Assembly (NCBI GenBank): GCA_015680685.1
Contig: MNCI01005986.1
Coordinates: 38,367 to 102,366, forward strand
Origin: Gnetum montanum
Taxonomy: Eukaryota > Streptophyta > Gnetopsida > Gnetales > Gnetaceae
Direction of reading: 5' to 3'
DNA: 64,000 bases
Below the pieces are notes generated by a model that saw only the letters and a list, made by a program, of their open reading frames with translations, made no database searches and was not told where the DNA came from. Position numbers and translations under genes: made by a program. Shown here one piece after another: positions 43,830-55,078 of this stretch (position 1 is the first letter of the stretch; each line of letters begins with the position of its first letter).

Positions 43830-46250
43830 AGGAAAAATGAAGAACTCATGATTGCTATGGCCATTGTCCATGATACTCTAATGAAGAAGATGAAGACCAT
43901 GAACCAAAAAGGCATAGGGATTGAAGAGAGGATCATGAAAGATATGAACACAGAAGGAGACATCACTACAATAGATCTCACAAACCCACTCACAATGATG
44001 AACCCCTAATGGCAACTTGTAGTATTATCACTTGTGGTTGCAGTGGCTGTACAACAAAGAGGATAAAGATTATAGTGAGTTGATTACAAAAGAGAAAATT
44101 TATTTCAAAATTGGCACTTATCACTTGTTTCCCACAAAGAGACTGAATAGAATATCAACTTATGTGGCTAGATGAAGCACTATTTAGATGGGAAAATTCA
44201 ATGCAAACATCACCCATCTCTATTTCCTCAAGATCCAACAGTGATTTGAGGAGAAAAAGGTAGGGAAATTAACACTTCCATTTCCTTGCCTTATCAAGAA
44301 GCTATGTAAGCAAGTTGGTATCCTGGGATATACCATAGACATCTTTAGGAAGGTCCAAAATGTTTTCTACATTGAAATGCTCCGACCAGTATCATTGAAG
44401 AAGGATTAGCTGGAGAAACAAATAGGCACTAGGGAAACCACTCAAACTAATATGCAATAATAGCAAGCAAGATCCAATGGCCAAAAGTAAGAACAAGAGC
44501 AATGGTAGCAATAAGAACAACAATAATAGCAAGTTCCACCACTGCCACTGCAAGATTATAGGCCTTCAATGAGTCATCTGTAGCAAATTGCAAAGACTAT
44601 TATGTGGGGAACATGTGAGGAAGCCAATTTATATAAAGTAATTGATGATGTAGTCAAGCCAATAATCTCAAAAAATCTTGTAAATGGCCAAATTTCATTA
44701 CAATTAGGAGGGGGGAAATGGTCATAGGAGATTTTTAGGAACGTTGCATCATTCCAAGTGTTGCTCAAAATTGGAGAAGGAGCCATAGTTGTGAATATGT
44801 AGCACAAGGATGCAACAAGAGCCATAGAAGTGATCACTAATCACATAAAAGAATCTTTTAATGTTCATGTTGTGTTGTCATTAGATTTTTCTAGAGCTAG
44901 AGATGCTCAAATGTTAGCTAGTACCTCGATAATTCCTGCAAATCATGAGGATGTGCTTGATAGACTGTTGTAGATAGGATGGGTTATGAAAAATATTTTT
45001 AACATCCCAAGTGATGTCACTATAGTACAATCATAATTAATAGCAATCAAGGAAAGGTTGATCATGGTAGAAACTAGGGCAAAGCATCCAAAAACTGAAG
45101 TTTGCAAATTATAGGAAGAGCTCATGACCCTGAGAGATGAATGGAGAGATCCAAAACAATAGATTTTACTTGACCAACTAGAGCAGTTCAAAATCAAGTA
45201 GATCAATTTCCTCATGTAGTACAACAAGAAAATGGAGAACAAGAAGGAGAAGGTGGTGTGGGATGTCTCAGTAGTAGAAGCACAAACTTACGCACATGCT
45301 AAGGCGCTCACTATATTACAGAAGGAGAACAAGAAAATTGCTACAAATAATGCTCAATTGACCAACATAGAGAAGCAAAAGAATGTCTTTGAAGAAAGCA
45401 TCCATTAGTTAAGAGAATAACTAGTGATGACCAAACAAGATATGAGAAGCCTAGCATGAGAGAATAGAACCCTCTCAATGGGGGATGTACACATAATAAG
45501 ATAGAAATCAACTATTGAAATAAGCATGTGCCAAAATGAAGTAAAGAGGCATGAAAGGCTCAAAGAACATTTCTGTGATCAAGTGAGCATGTACAAACAG
45601 ATTAATGAAAAATAAATCCAGGTGGCTAAGGCTCAAATCAACTTAATATCAACAGAAAATCCATATTGGTAGCCTATATTGGATAGCTTTGCTCATGTCC
45701 ACCAAGCAAAAATAAAAAATAAATACATGCAAATAGAGGATTTTATAGAGTACATGGGGTTAGCTAACCTTCATTATGCTAACCTAGCCATGTTAACAAA
45801 AGATAAGCCCAAGAATAAACTTGAACAACAAGTAGCAGTCGTGTATGCATTGTATGAAAAAGAGTTTGTAGATAGACAAGATGCCTCAAAAAAACTACAT
45901 GTGATAAACTTTGAATTAGAATTGGTTAAAGCTAGCTATCAAGCCTAGAAAGATGTTACAGTGAACCTGGCCAAATGATTGTCTAACTATCAAGAGTTAC
46001 ACAAAAGGGCTAGGGCATTTAAAGAAGAATGAAGGCAGTTTACGATGTAGTATGTTAGGGCCAATTAGATGTTCCCACAGCTACCATGTCCATGAAATGT
46101 ACCGGCCCCATCACATATTACACGACAAGCATGGATAGTACATGACCCTAGAATAGAGGAAGAGAAGCTTCAGAAACTACTAAATCAATACCAATTCAAG
46201 AATCTTGACTATAAAGGGAAGTAGCCAGTGGAGGAGCCACCATTGCTAGG
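43830..46250 (+). pseudogene. Family P coiled-coil ORF, copy 2
   Basis: KIYFKIGTYHLFPTKRLN and RISTYVAR at 44,095-44,175, then ITHLYFLKIQQ and KLTLPFPCLIKKLCKQVGIL at 44,210-44,325, then MSHL near 44,570. A long Lys/Glu/Gln-rich coiled coil follows, with the open stretch 45,679-45,948 (DFIEYMGLANLHYANLAMLT). The end near 46,080 reads PQLPCP and VPAPSHI, matching copy 3. Stops, often TAG, are scattered. No pol domains. Confidence 0.7.
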
Positions 46251-46457
46251 AACTAAATCTACATTGAGCTTCTTCAATTTTTATCTTTTTTTTGTAGTAC
46301 AAATGTGTCTAAAATCTATAAAATAGCACTGCAGCATTTAGTGTCATGTATATAGTCAATCAATCATGTATAGTCAAATCTACTTCCAATTTTGTAAGGG
46401 ACTCTATCCTCATTTTGTTTTAACTCAAGGACAAGTTTCCAGTTAGTCATGGGGGTA

Positions 46458-47334
46458 TGATAAAGTCAACTTTTCATCACCAACAATCTCACATCAATGA
46501 TGTCATTTATTCAATATCATAGCATATGCTATGTCAACATTGATATGATATCTCAATATGTGTGTAGCCTTATAAATATGACACTTGGGTGCACAATCTA
46601 CATAGCTTTTCATTCCATAGTAACAACATTCTGTCAGTTTCATTCCATGAATTTAGACTTAGCACTTAGAAGTGTTAATGCCCACAATGTCGTGTGACTT
46701 AGTGAATAGCATCTTTATTCGACCAAAATGTACTTGGGTGCAGTTTGCTAATGGAAGTAAAGATCGAATAACTTCTCACCATTGTAGTATTCTCCTAGTT
46801 TACCATTTTACTTAGAATAATGTTTACTATTTTCTAGTTAATGTTTTACTTTTCCATGTACTTTACTATTACTATTATTAGTAAGTGGAATGCATATGAT
46901 TGATCTCAAGTACTTAAGTGTAATTGCTTGGTAACTTTGTAGTATTAACACTTGGTACGCTCAATAGCGGTATGCTTGGTATCCTAGTAGTGGTTACACA
47001 AAGCCTAAGGTGTGTACGGAAGATCAAGGGTAGATGTTCATCATCATAGGCTAGGATAGATGCATTTATTAATTTTACTTAGATTTAGAAACCATTTCCA
47101 TTTTCATTATATTTGCCACGAGTAATGATGGTTGAACAATATCAGATATCATATACCTCATAGTGAACTAAACCATGCACATGGACTTCAATAGCTCCAC
47201 ATGGAAAGACAACAATCTCAAACTTAAACTAATTGCTAGCATATTACATTGCCTCATCCATGAATTATAATCAAGTTGTGCATGAACGTCCATAACTTGT
47301 ATGATTGGGTGTTGGATTGCTCCACAACTCATCA
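46458..47334 (+). repeat. 3' LTR of family P copy 2
   Basis: Starts TGATAAAGTCAAC after the purine tract ATGGGGGTA and ends ACTCATCA directly before ATAAA. TATA-like TTATAAATATG near 46,570. Confidence 0.9.
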
Positions 47335-47640
47335 ATAAAGTAATGAGAAATTATTATTTTAGGAAGAGTAGAACATGTCATTAAACATTCTATTCTGTTA
47401 TGATAAAAGAACTATTTTGTGGATGTTGTATGTCACAATTCTATTTTGAGAATTAAAAGTTAAAAAAGCTTGGGTTGACAAAAGTACCATACTCACAATA
47501 GTATACAAGTTTACATCACCTACTTAAAGAGTTTAAAGTTAAACTATATTTTAACTTAGGATATTGGATTTTGTGTTGTCCTAAGTTATTGATTTGTGTT
47601 TTCTTAGACCTTGTAACTTTTTTTTCACCAAATTGTAAAA
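47335..47640 (+). repeat. 3' LTR of element F, second part
   Basis: Begins with the ATAAA duplication and continues the F LTR from where it broke off at 24,240. It aligns with 22,395-22,690. Confidence 0.8.
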
Positions 47641-48560
47641 TATAAAAGGCATTTCATGCTTCAACTACATCCTTGAATGGATCTCTCTTTAGTCTATTTT
47701 GTTTCTATTTTGTTTACAAGGAGCCTTTAGTAAGAAGTGACAACCTATGAGAACAAGGTTAGATCATTTTCCTACCCTGAGAGAAAAGGTTTTTCAAGAT
47801 TAATTGCAAAGATGAAAACTTGAAAAAGCATCCCAGAATGATTAGGCCTTTATTTTTATATTCTAAGGTCTCATCTCTCTTCCATGTTCATTTATTTTTA
47901 TGCTATAATATTTTCTTTATTTAATATATTTTATTTTTAGATCAAACACCATATCATCTACATGATAAATAAAGTCAAGAAAGTAAAAATGCTTGAAATA
48001 GCTAATACAACTTTTTCATAAGCAAATTAGCTCACACTCTTTGCAACTCAATGTATCAAATTCAAAGCCCTACATTAACACCCCCCATGCTAGCATCAAA
48101 GCATGTTTCAAGGATTAATAACACAATCCAATACTCTTATCAAAGAATAAAGAAAAACATAAAGTCATCCATCGTAATTGGAACAAAGGTATCATGATGA
48201 AGAATAATGTAATTTTTAATAAAAAATAAAATTCTAAAATATAATAAAAATAAGAATTTCTAAGCATAAATTATGTCATAGAGGAGTGTATCCTTTGTCT
48301 TTCAAATAAATAAAATATTCTAGTTGGAGCAAATAAGGATTGAACATGCATAATATGGATTCACAATCTATTGCCTAAAGCCACTTCAAGTGAGAAAAGT
48401 AATGTATTGCTTTGAGTATATTTCTTCCTTCCATACAAGGGCAACCAAATATTTTTTCCCAAAATAAATACAACATAGAAAATTTTACTTATAAATGAAA
48501 TAAATCTTAATCATCATTCACCCCAAGATATACAATCCAATTAGAACTTTATAATTTACT
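47641..48560. other. AT-rich spacer, nothing recognisable
   Basis: No gene, LTR end or organised repeat that I can support. Confidence 0.5.
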
Positions 48561-48567
48561 AAGCCAA

Positions 48568-48645
48568 TAATAGATGGCTTAAGTGGTTAGCTCATTATCT
48601 TGTTAGACAAAAGGTTACTTGTTTGAGTCATACTTTAGGCATCAT
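48568..48645 (+). ncRNA. tRNA-like sequence, probable SINE head
   Basis: A-box-like TGGCTTAAGTGG at 48,575 and B-box-like GTTTGAGTCAT at 48,621 lie at tRNA-like spacing, with AGTGGTTAGCTCATTATCTTG between, as in plant SINEs derived from Ser/Leu-like tRNAs. It does not fold into a convincing functional tRNA by eye, and no clear 3' tail was delimited. Confidence 0.4.
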
Positions 48646-48689
48646 TATATTCCTCTATAATTTCTCTAATGTAGCCTATTAGCTATATG

Positions 48690-48885
48690 TCTTGGACTAT
48701 ACTTATAGTCATTCTTTTTGGTTCCAACACCCTCTCACCATCTTTTGATGCTCCAGCACCAATGAATTTATAGTTGTATGTGAGCTCCTCACCAATTTCA
48801 ATGTCACGGCATGCATGCAGACCAATTCGGAACACCCTTGAATCTAAAATGTCTGTAAAAGCTCTATATATAGATAAGTTGCTTT
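48690..48885 (-). pseudogene. SET-domain histone methyltransferase fragment
   Basis: The minus strand reads DSRVFRIGLHACRDIEIGEE then LTYNYKFIGAGASKDG. This is the C-terminal part of a SET domain, where plant family members read R-I-x-I-x-A-x-R-D-I-x-x-G-E-E-L-T-Y-N/D-Y-x-F. The Tyr that ends the active-site pocket is present. Upstream sequence is unrelated and a stop precedes it, so only one exon-sized piece survives. Subfamily (ASHH, ATXR7 or other) not resolved. Confidence 0.65.
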
Positions 48886-48959
48886 CACAGCTGCAACAAC
48901 ATGAAGAATACCAGGATTTTTGTGTTAAGTCATATGTGCTAGAATCTATTACACACAAC

Positions 48960-49713
48960 TAGGTGTAACTATAATTCATGCAGAATGCTCAATGTCTAAT
49001 TAGTAGAAGAAGAAAAAATTAGGCTTTTACTGCATATGTAAAGTAAATTGCATAAAATATACCAATCTTAGTAACAAACCTATGATTCATAAAACATGCA
49101 ACATTTGAGACTCTAAATCCATCAACCACCAATATATCTTCCTAGACACCAGCTGGATGGTCCAAATTAAAGAGATAACTGTATCCAAATGCTAAGATTC
49201 AATGCCTCTGAAAACGGCTAGAGCATACAACATCCAAAATTAAATCTTAAAATCCACATCACCTGGCTACGTAATCTGGATAATGTTTACTCTGTTGATC
49301 AGCTTCTTTTTCAGACAAAACTTCTCCTACATACTCTAATACAAATTTTCCTCTGTTGCCAACATCAATGCAAAATAAACGGTCATGAAGGGTTAAAAGG
49401 TTGATATTTGGATTGGATTCAGTGATAAATTTCTTTAAAAATTTTTCATAAAAAAAAATTCTGAAACTGGTGCAATAAATCCAAGGGGGGTCTTAGTAGA
49501 GGTAAGTAAAAATCTCAGTTTTAATTTCAGATATTTAAGACACGTTCATATTCATTTACCTTGGTATCCTTTCAGGAGTCCTTACACCCCATCCCTATCT
49601 TTGTGTTCTAAAACCCTCCAAAGGAATCTTGAGGCCTTTCTGCAGTTCGAAGATGAAGTTTGTTCCACATTTGCATCTTTTGTTACACTCCACACTGTGG
49701 ATTGTTAGCCACC
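48960..49713. other. Spacer without recognised features
   Basis: Sequence between the SET fragment and element C. It could be flanking intron of the SET-type gene, but no second exon is recognisable. Confidence 0.4.
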
Positions 49714-50911
49714 TGTTGAGGCCAACCTCACCCATGCTAGGCATAGGGCCTTGTTTGAACAAGTTTAATATCGCAAAAAAATCAAAAGTCGTACAGTATT
49801 AACATGTCAAGCTCTCATGGTTTTAATTAAATGTACTTTCATGGGCTTGAATAACCCATAAATTGGAAAATGCATTGAACCTGGTCAAAGAATGCAACTA
49901 TCCAACACACATCCAACTCGTGCACAACTATCCAACACAGATACATTGAACCTGGTCAAAGAATGCAACTATCCAACACACATCCAACTCGTGCCAACTA
50001 TCCATGGGACACATGTCGGTAGATCTGCTTTCTTCCAATCTCACAGCCGTTGATTCCATTCTTAAATTTCATGCCCGAGCTTGGTCCAACCCTATAAATA
50101 CCCTGTCAATTCACATAAATAGGAGGAAGAGCCAGAGTCTGCAGCAACCATTTTCTATTTTGCTAGCAGGCAACACCGACAGCGAAGGCGTTTTTGGCAA
50201 TCTTCTCTCTTCTATCGGTAGGTGACAAGAGCAACTGACAGCGGAGGCGTTTTCGGCAATCTTCTCTCTTCTATCGACAGGCGACAAGAGCGTGAAACGC
50301 ACGGTGAACATCAACAGCAGTTGTAGGAAGATTGCAGATGACAGTGTGCTTGCCTTGCAGTAGCAATTGTTGAACGACGATTTTCTGTTTTCTCATACAG
50401 AAACAGACATGTTTTTTTTTCTTTTCTTTTTCTTTTCTGCCCACACAGTAGAGACCAACGCCCTCTTTCTGCCTATAAACAGAAACCTAGCATGGACAGG
50501 TTGTATGCACATCGTTTTGTTCTTTATTTATTTGTTTTCAAACAACACAACAGGATAGATTTTTCTCTCTGCCATCTCCAAGCGCAGAAGCAGTCGTGAT
50601 TGCCATCTCCAAGCGCAGAAGCAGTCGTGATGGCAGATAACTTTTATAGTTTTCAATATTATTATTTGCATTTTATTTTGAATTATTGTACTCTTTTAAA
50701 TTGCACAAATTATTTAACTTTTCAATATTCTTATTAAATTTAAAGCTTTTAATATTTTGTTTAAAATATTGTTATTATTGTTTTGTCACATAGCCCTTTC
50801 CAGCTGAGACTATTCCCGAGTTTCTGTACCCAAACGGGAGGCACCCTAGGCGATAGTCTCCTAAAACGAGTTTTCACAAGTGTTGGTGGCATGTCCAAAA
50901 TTTACACATCA
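49714..50911 (+). repeat. 5' LTR of element C, with internal duplications
   Basis: Longer than the 3' LTR (1,198 against 1,050 bp) because of local tandem duplications: TTGAACCTGGTCAAAGAATG at about 49,880 and 49,950; GGCAATCTTCTCTCTTCTAT at about 50,195 and 50,255; GCCATCTCCAAGCGCAGAAG at about 50,573 and 50,604. TATA box CTATAAATA at 50,092. Confidence 0.9.
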
Positions 50912-50917
50912 AGACCT

Positions 50918-50940
50918 TTTTGGCATTAGAAGAAGAGTAG
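50918..50940 (+). promoter_or_regulatory. Primer-binding site, degenerate tRNA-Asn type (element C)
   Basis: TGGCATTAGAAGAAGAGT starts eight or nine bases after the LTR end. It agrees with the tRNA-Asn complement at about 14 of 18 positions. Confidence 0.5.
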
Positions 50941-51432
50941 TTTCTCAACCTTTTATGTTTTTTTTTTTTTTTGAAAAAAGAAATTATTATCATTTTTTTT
51001 ACTATTTGTTTTATTTTTGTCTCCCTATTTTCAGTTTTATTGCTCTATTTTAGTTTTATTTTCAAATCTCCAATTTATATTTTAGCAATCCATTTTTTTT
51101 AATTTGTTTTTCTGAAATTTAATTGAGGTAATTTAAATCATTTTACTTTCAATTTACTTTTCTGAAATTTTGTAATTTCAATTTTACTTTTAAATAAATA
51201 AAAATAAAAATATAACATTCAAATGTTTTTTTCATTTTCTTTAATTTTCACAGTTTATTAGCATTTTATATTTCCTGTTATTTTTCATTTTATGAATGAC
51301 TCTTCTTATAGAACATCTCAACAAAGAACTCATACTGCTACCTCTAATTAAGCAGCTACTCATCAATTTACTTTAAGAAAATAACGAGCTTCACTTTTTT
51401 CAAATTCAATTCCTAATAAACCTCAAACTAAG

Positions 51433-52023
51433 ATGGCAACCCATCAACCCCTGGCTCCCTTAGTAAGAAACCCTTTTAATTTTTATAACTACCATGACAT
51501 ACCAAAATCCCTTCAGAACATAAATCTGTTCTTCGATCCTACAACCCCTACGAATGATGCCCGCCAACACATACAATGTTTTGAAACCTTATTAGGGATC
51601 CACAACATTGTACATAATGATGTGGCATGTAGAGTGTTCGTAACAACATTTAGGACCAAAGCAACCCAATGGTTCTTAATGCTTCCTGATGCCTCTATTA
51701 ACACATGGCAAGAATTTAAAAATAAGTTTCTGAATCAATGTGACAAATTTACAAGCCCTGCTATCGCATCAAGTAACTTTACCAGCCTAAGAAAGCTACC
51801 TGGGGAAAATGTTAGGGATTATAACCTTAGTTTCCTTCATCAACTAGCCTATGTGCCAAATGAGATGCGACCACAACCAGATGGTATCCTCAACTTCTAT
51901 CTCTCTACTATTGATCCATTCTTCGCTTATGCTATCAAATCTAATCCCAACATAACAGAAATACAAGGTGCAATGTCAAAAGCTGTGGAATTAGAGCAAA
52001 TAACCCTTATGAATAGCATCTAA
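51433..52023 (+). CDS. gag: Gag capsid of element C
   Basis: Open frame of 196 codons from an ATG. It contains DARQHIQCFETLLGIHNIVH, FVTTFRTKATQWFLMLPDAS, INTWQEFKNKFLNQCDKF and LPGENVRDYNLSFLHQLAYV. This is the classic Ty3/gypsy Gag capsid (W-F-x-x-L-P then W-x-x-F-x-x-x-F). It is the best-preserved coding stretch of the element. It ends at a TAA, after which the gag reading continues in 52,039-52,794 with further stops. Confidence 0.88.
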   Translation: MATHQPLAPLVRNPFNFYNYHDIPKSLQNINLFFDPTTPTNDARQHIQCFETLLGIHNIVHNDVACRVFVTTFRTKATQWFLMLPDASINTWQEFKNKFLNQCDKFTSPAIASSNFTSLRKLPGENVRDYNLSFLHQLAYVPNEMRPQPDGILNFYLSTIDPFFAYAIKSNPNITEIQGAMSKAVELEQITLMNSI

Positions 52024-52038
52024 ACCCAATTTGGGATT

Positions 52039-52794
52039 ATGAGTGTTAGTAACCCTATGCAATCAAACTCACTCCTACCAACTTTTCAAACGTCTAATGT
52101 TATGCCTCAAGTTATTTCTCCTTTTCAATCAACTCAACCTTTAAGTAATTACTCACAAGGCCCCATGTCCTTTTCATTCTTACCATCCAACATTGGTTTG
52201 AATGATGGCCAATCAAAAGCCTTGATTTAATCAATTATAAATCCAAACGGGACATCAAATTTTATTGAACCACTAATCCAAACCCAAGATCAAATGACCC
52301 AAATACTCACTTCACTACAAAAACTATCCAATGAAGTGGTCAAACTAAAGAGAAACAATATCAAAGGTACTATACAACCAGAAAAACCAAGTGTATCAAT
52401 CAATGATGATTATTGTCGTCTTCATAATACGAGGCAACATTCCGAAAAGACTTGTTCTCAATTCATGGCATTGTATGGTGACAATACCCAAGGGCAGCAA
52501 AATGGAAAAACTCCTATCATGGTCCTTAATGTACCTCATGAGACAGAAAATGAAGAGGTTTCCTCATTAGAACAAATTATGGTAGGCGACCCTAACCCAC
52601 ACAACACTCGCTACCGCAAAATTAGTGACATTATGAATGCTACACAACAACAAACTAGGAACAATTCCTATACACCTCCAAATAGAAGATTTCCTAGTCA
52701 AAACAATGCAAACAACCAATCCAGGTCATCCCAAGTAATTGCCCCACAACGACCAAACCCCCCTTCTATACTTAGAAGAGTTTCATCTCAATAA
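52039..52794 (+). pseudogene. C-terminal gag and linker of element C
   Basis: After a stop at 52,021 the frame resumes with Ser/Gln/Asn-rich sequence, a stop at about 52,228, then a short coiled-coil-like piece (ILTSLQKLSNEVVKLKRNN) and a zinc-knuckle-like YCRLHNTRQHSEKTC near 52,410. NPHNTRYRKI and a Gln/Asn-rich tail end at 52,792. Confidence 0.7.
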
Positions 52795-52824
52795 GAAGCC
52801 AAAAATGATCATAAGAATTATGAT

Positions 52825-53398
52825 TTGGTTGAGGACTTAGAAAGAGTTAAAGCCAACATTTCGATGTATGACCTCCTACACTTTAACGAAATGAATGAAG
52901 TGATTTGGGATATGGTTCATATACCCGTAGCCCAAAGAGAAAAATCCCCAATTCATGAAAGGCAAGTTCACTTTGCAGAAAGTCCTAACATGTTATCAGT
53001 ACAAAATGTGGATAATTCCATGTCTAGCAAAAAGGACCATCCCCCTTTCCTAACCACTTTTATTATTTTAGGAAAGAATGTCCATAACTACTTAATGGAT
53101 TCCGGTGCAACTATTAGTATTATGCCTCTTGACATTTGTAACACCTTAGGAGCACAAATGATACCACAAACTAAAAGTGTGATTCAACTTGATGGATCTA
53201 GCGTACCTGTGGTAGGGTTATTAAAAGGAGTAAAGGTACAACTTAAGAAATGCCCTACATTTACATGTTATACAGATATCCTAGTAGTTGACATGAAACC
53301 CACATATGGTGTGCTCTTATCTAGGACTTTTGGAGCTAAGTTTGGGGGCTTCTTTAGGTCAAATTTCTTGGAATTATTGATCCCTATCAAAGGAAAAT
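52825..53398 (+). CDS. Aspartic protease of element C, cut by the assembly gap
   Basis: The frame is open up to the N run. ERVKANISMYDLLHFNE is the pre-protease linker. YLMDSGATISIMPLDICNTL carries an intact D-S-G catalytic triad, and VVDMKPTYGVLLSRTFGAK is the C-terminal flap region. RT should follow but is not visible. The 519-residue translation across the gap is not meaningful. Confidence 0.85.
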
Positions 53399-54218
53399 NN
53401 NNNNNNNNNNNNNNNNNNNNNNNNNNNNNNNNNNNNNNNNNNNNNNNNNNNNNNNNNNNNNNNNNNNNNNNNNNNNNNNNNNNNNNNNNNNNNNNNNNNN
53501 NNNNNNNNNNNNNNNNNNNNNNNNNNNNNNNNNNNNNNNNNNNNNNNNNNNNNNNNNNNNNNNNNNNNNNNNNNNNNNNNNNNNNNNNNNNNNNNNNNNN
53601 NNNNNNNNNNNNNNNNNNNNNNNNNNNNNNNNNNNNNNNNNNNNNNNNNNNNNNNNNNNNNNNNNNNNNNNNNNNNNNNNNNNNNNNNNNNNNNNNNNNN
53701 NNNNNNNNNNNNNNNNNNNNNNNNNNNNNNNNNNNNNNNNNNNNNNNNNNNNNNNNNNNNNNNNNNNNNNNNNNNNNNNNNNNNNNNNNNNNNNNNNNNN
53801 NNNNNNNNNNNNNNNNNNNNNNNNNNNNNNNNNNNNNNNNNNNNNNNNNNNNNNNNNNNNNNNNNNNNNNNNNNNNNNNNNNNNNNNNNNNNNNNNNNNN
53901 NNNNNNNNNNNNNNNNNNNNNNNNNNNNNNNNNNNNNNNNNNNNNNNNNNNNNNNNNNNNNNNNNNNNNNNNNNNNNNNNNNNNNNNNNNNNNNNNNNNN
54001 NNNNNNNNNNNNNNNNNNNNNNNNNNNNNNNNNNNNNNNNNNNNNNNNNNNNNNNNNNNNNNNNNNNNNNNNNNNNNNNNNNNNNNNNNNNNNNNNNNNN
54101 NNNNNNNNNNNNNNNNNNNNNNNNNNNNNNNNNNNNNNNNNNNNNNNNNNNNNNNNNNNNNNNNNNNNNNNNNNNNNNNNNNNNNNNNNNNNNNNNNNNN
54201 NNNNNNNNNNNNNNNNNN
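53399..54218. other. Assembly gap, 820 N
   Basis: Run of N directly after the protease. The true length may differ from 820. Confidence 0.99.
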
Positions 54219-55078
54219 GAGAGTGGTTAGTCATAATTACCAGGTGACCTTGGAAAATTCTATCCTTTTCTCTCATAAGCCCAAGCCCTCAGGTATGATG
54301 ATCCATGGCTATCCTGTGAACAACGGGGTGAAGTGTGTTCATTTCTACTTGAGAATCCTTAGCCACCCAAGAGACCTGTTATGATGCCACCAATCAAAAG
54401 CACATACACAAGGGTTGAACTGCACCATGGGCAAAGTTTCCAAAAGGATCATGCTCTTCGACAGTGCAGCTAATCGGCCAAACTCGTGTTGGAATTCCTA
54501 CCTCAAGAATGAAGTACATCATGAGCAAAGTTTCCTTAAAAAAAATAAAACAAAAAATGAGGACCGTGTTCATTGGCAGTGTAATAAGTTCTTGAGTGTG
54601 ATGGGGTTCAGCAACAATCCTCACCCTAACCTCCATTTCCCATTTTAAATTTAAGTTTTTCAAAAAAAAAAACCAAGGAAAAATCTGAAAGTTGTGGTTA
54701 CTATGATCTAACATGAGTTTTAGCTCATCCTCCTCATTATGTTTTGTATAAGTCACTTGCTCAAAATAGTTTGCATACTTTTACTGTTACCTTGTAAGAA
54801 TATTGAGAATGAGAGCTTAAGCACATATCTACGTATATATATATAATTACACATATATATCTATAAATCTTAGTTAAAATAATGATAAATTATATTTTTA
54901 GATTTTAATGGTTGTTTGGATGGCCTATGTCGATGTCTCTTTCAATTATTTGGTTATTTTGATCATGTTTAGAACATTATAGTTTACTTTCAAGTTTGCA
55001 TTTCTTGTTTCATGTTGTTTTTGTTTTCCCATCTATTGCATTTTCATTCAGAATTTTCTAGGTCGTTTGGGGGCTAAG
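54219..55078 (+). other. Element C interior after the gap, unassigned
   Basis: No RT, integrase or RNase H motif found. A GAGCAAAGTTTCC-type phrase occurs twice (near 54,430 and 54,520). It ends in the polypurine tract before the 3' LTR. Confidence 0.5.

Larger units (their letters stand above)
24241..47334 (+). mobile_element. Family P copy 2: complete LTR element, split by element B
   Basis: 5' LTR 24,241-25,124 (884 bp) and 3' LTR 46,458-47,334 (877 bp) both start TGATAAA and end TCATCA. The ATAAA duplication flanks the whole. Interior is 25,125-25,620 plus 43,513-46,457, about 3.4 kb, with one decayed gag-like ORF and no pol. It therefore looks non-autonomous (LARD-like). Element B sits in its leader. 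Confidence 0.9.
22198..47640 (+). mobile_element. Element F: short pol-less LTR element, host of the nested insertions
   Basis: 5' LTR 22,198-22,693, Met-type primer site, about 1.35 kb of interior without RT or integrase, and a 3' LTR beginning at 24,062. The 3' LTR is interrupted at 24,240 by family P copy 2 and resumes at 47,335-47,640. Reuniting the halves restores similarity to the 5' LTR; the piece after 47,335 matches 22,400-22,690. Flanks AATAA and TATAA agree at four of five bases. Only fragmentary reading such as YFEYFSLKGNIQFYFYDLF (23,400) remains inside. Confidence 0.75.

Noticed and set aside
48568-48645. Functional tRNA gene
   Set aside because: A and B boxes are imperfect and no clean cloverleaf acceptor stem is visible. 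Treated as SINE-like.
51513-51704. Minus-strand frame inside the element C gag, and similar opposite-strand frames elsewhere
   Set aside because: Shadows of the well-supported gag reading on the other strand.
52825-54384. Apparent 519-codon protein across the N gap, and a 300-codon minus-strand frame over the same gap
   Set aside because: N codons cannot be stops, so openness is an artefact. Only the part before 53,399 is supported.
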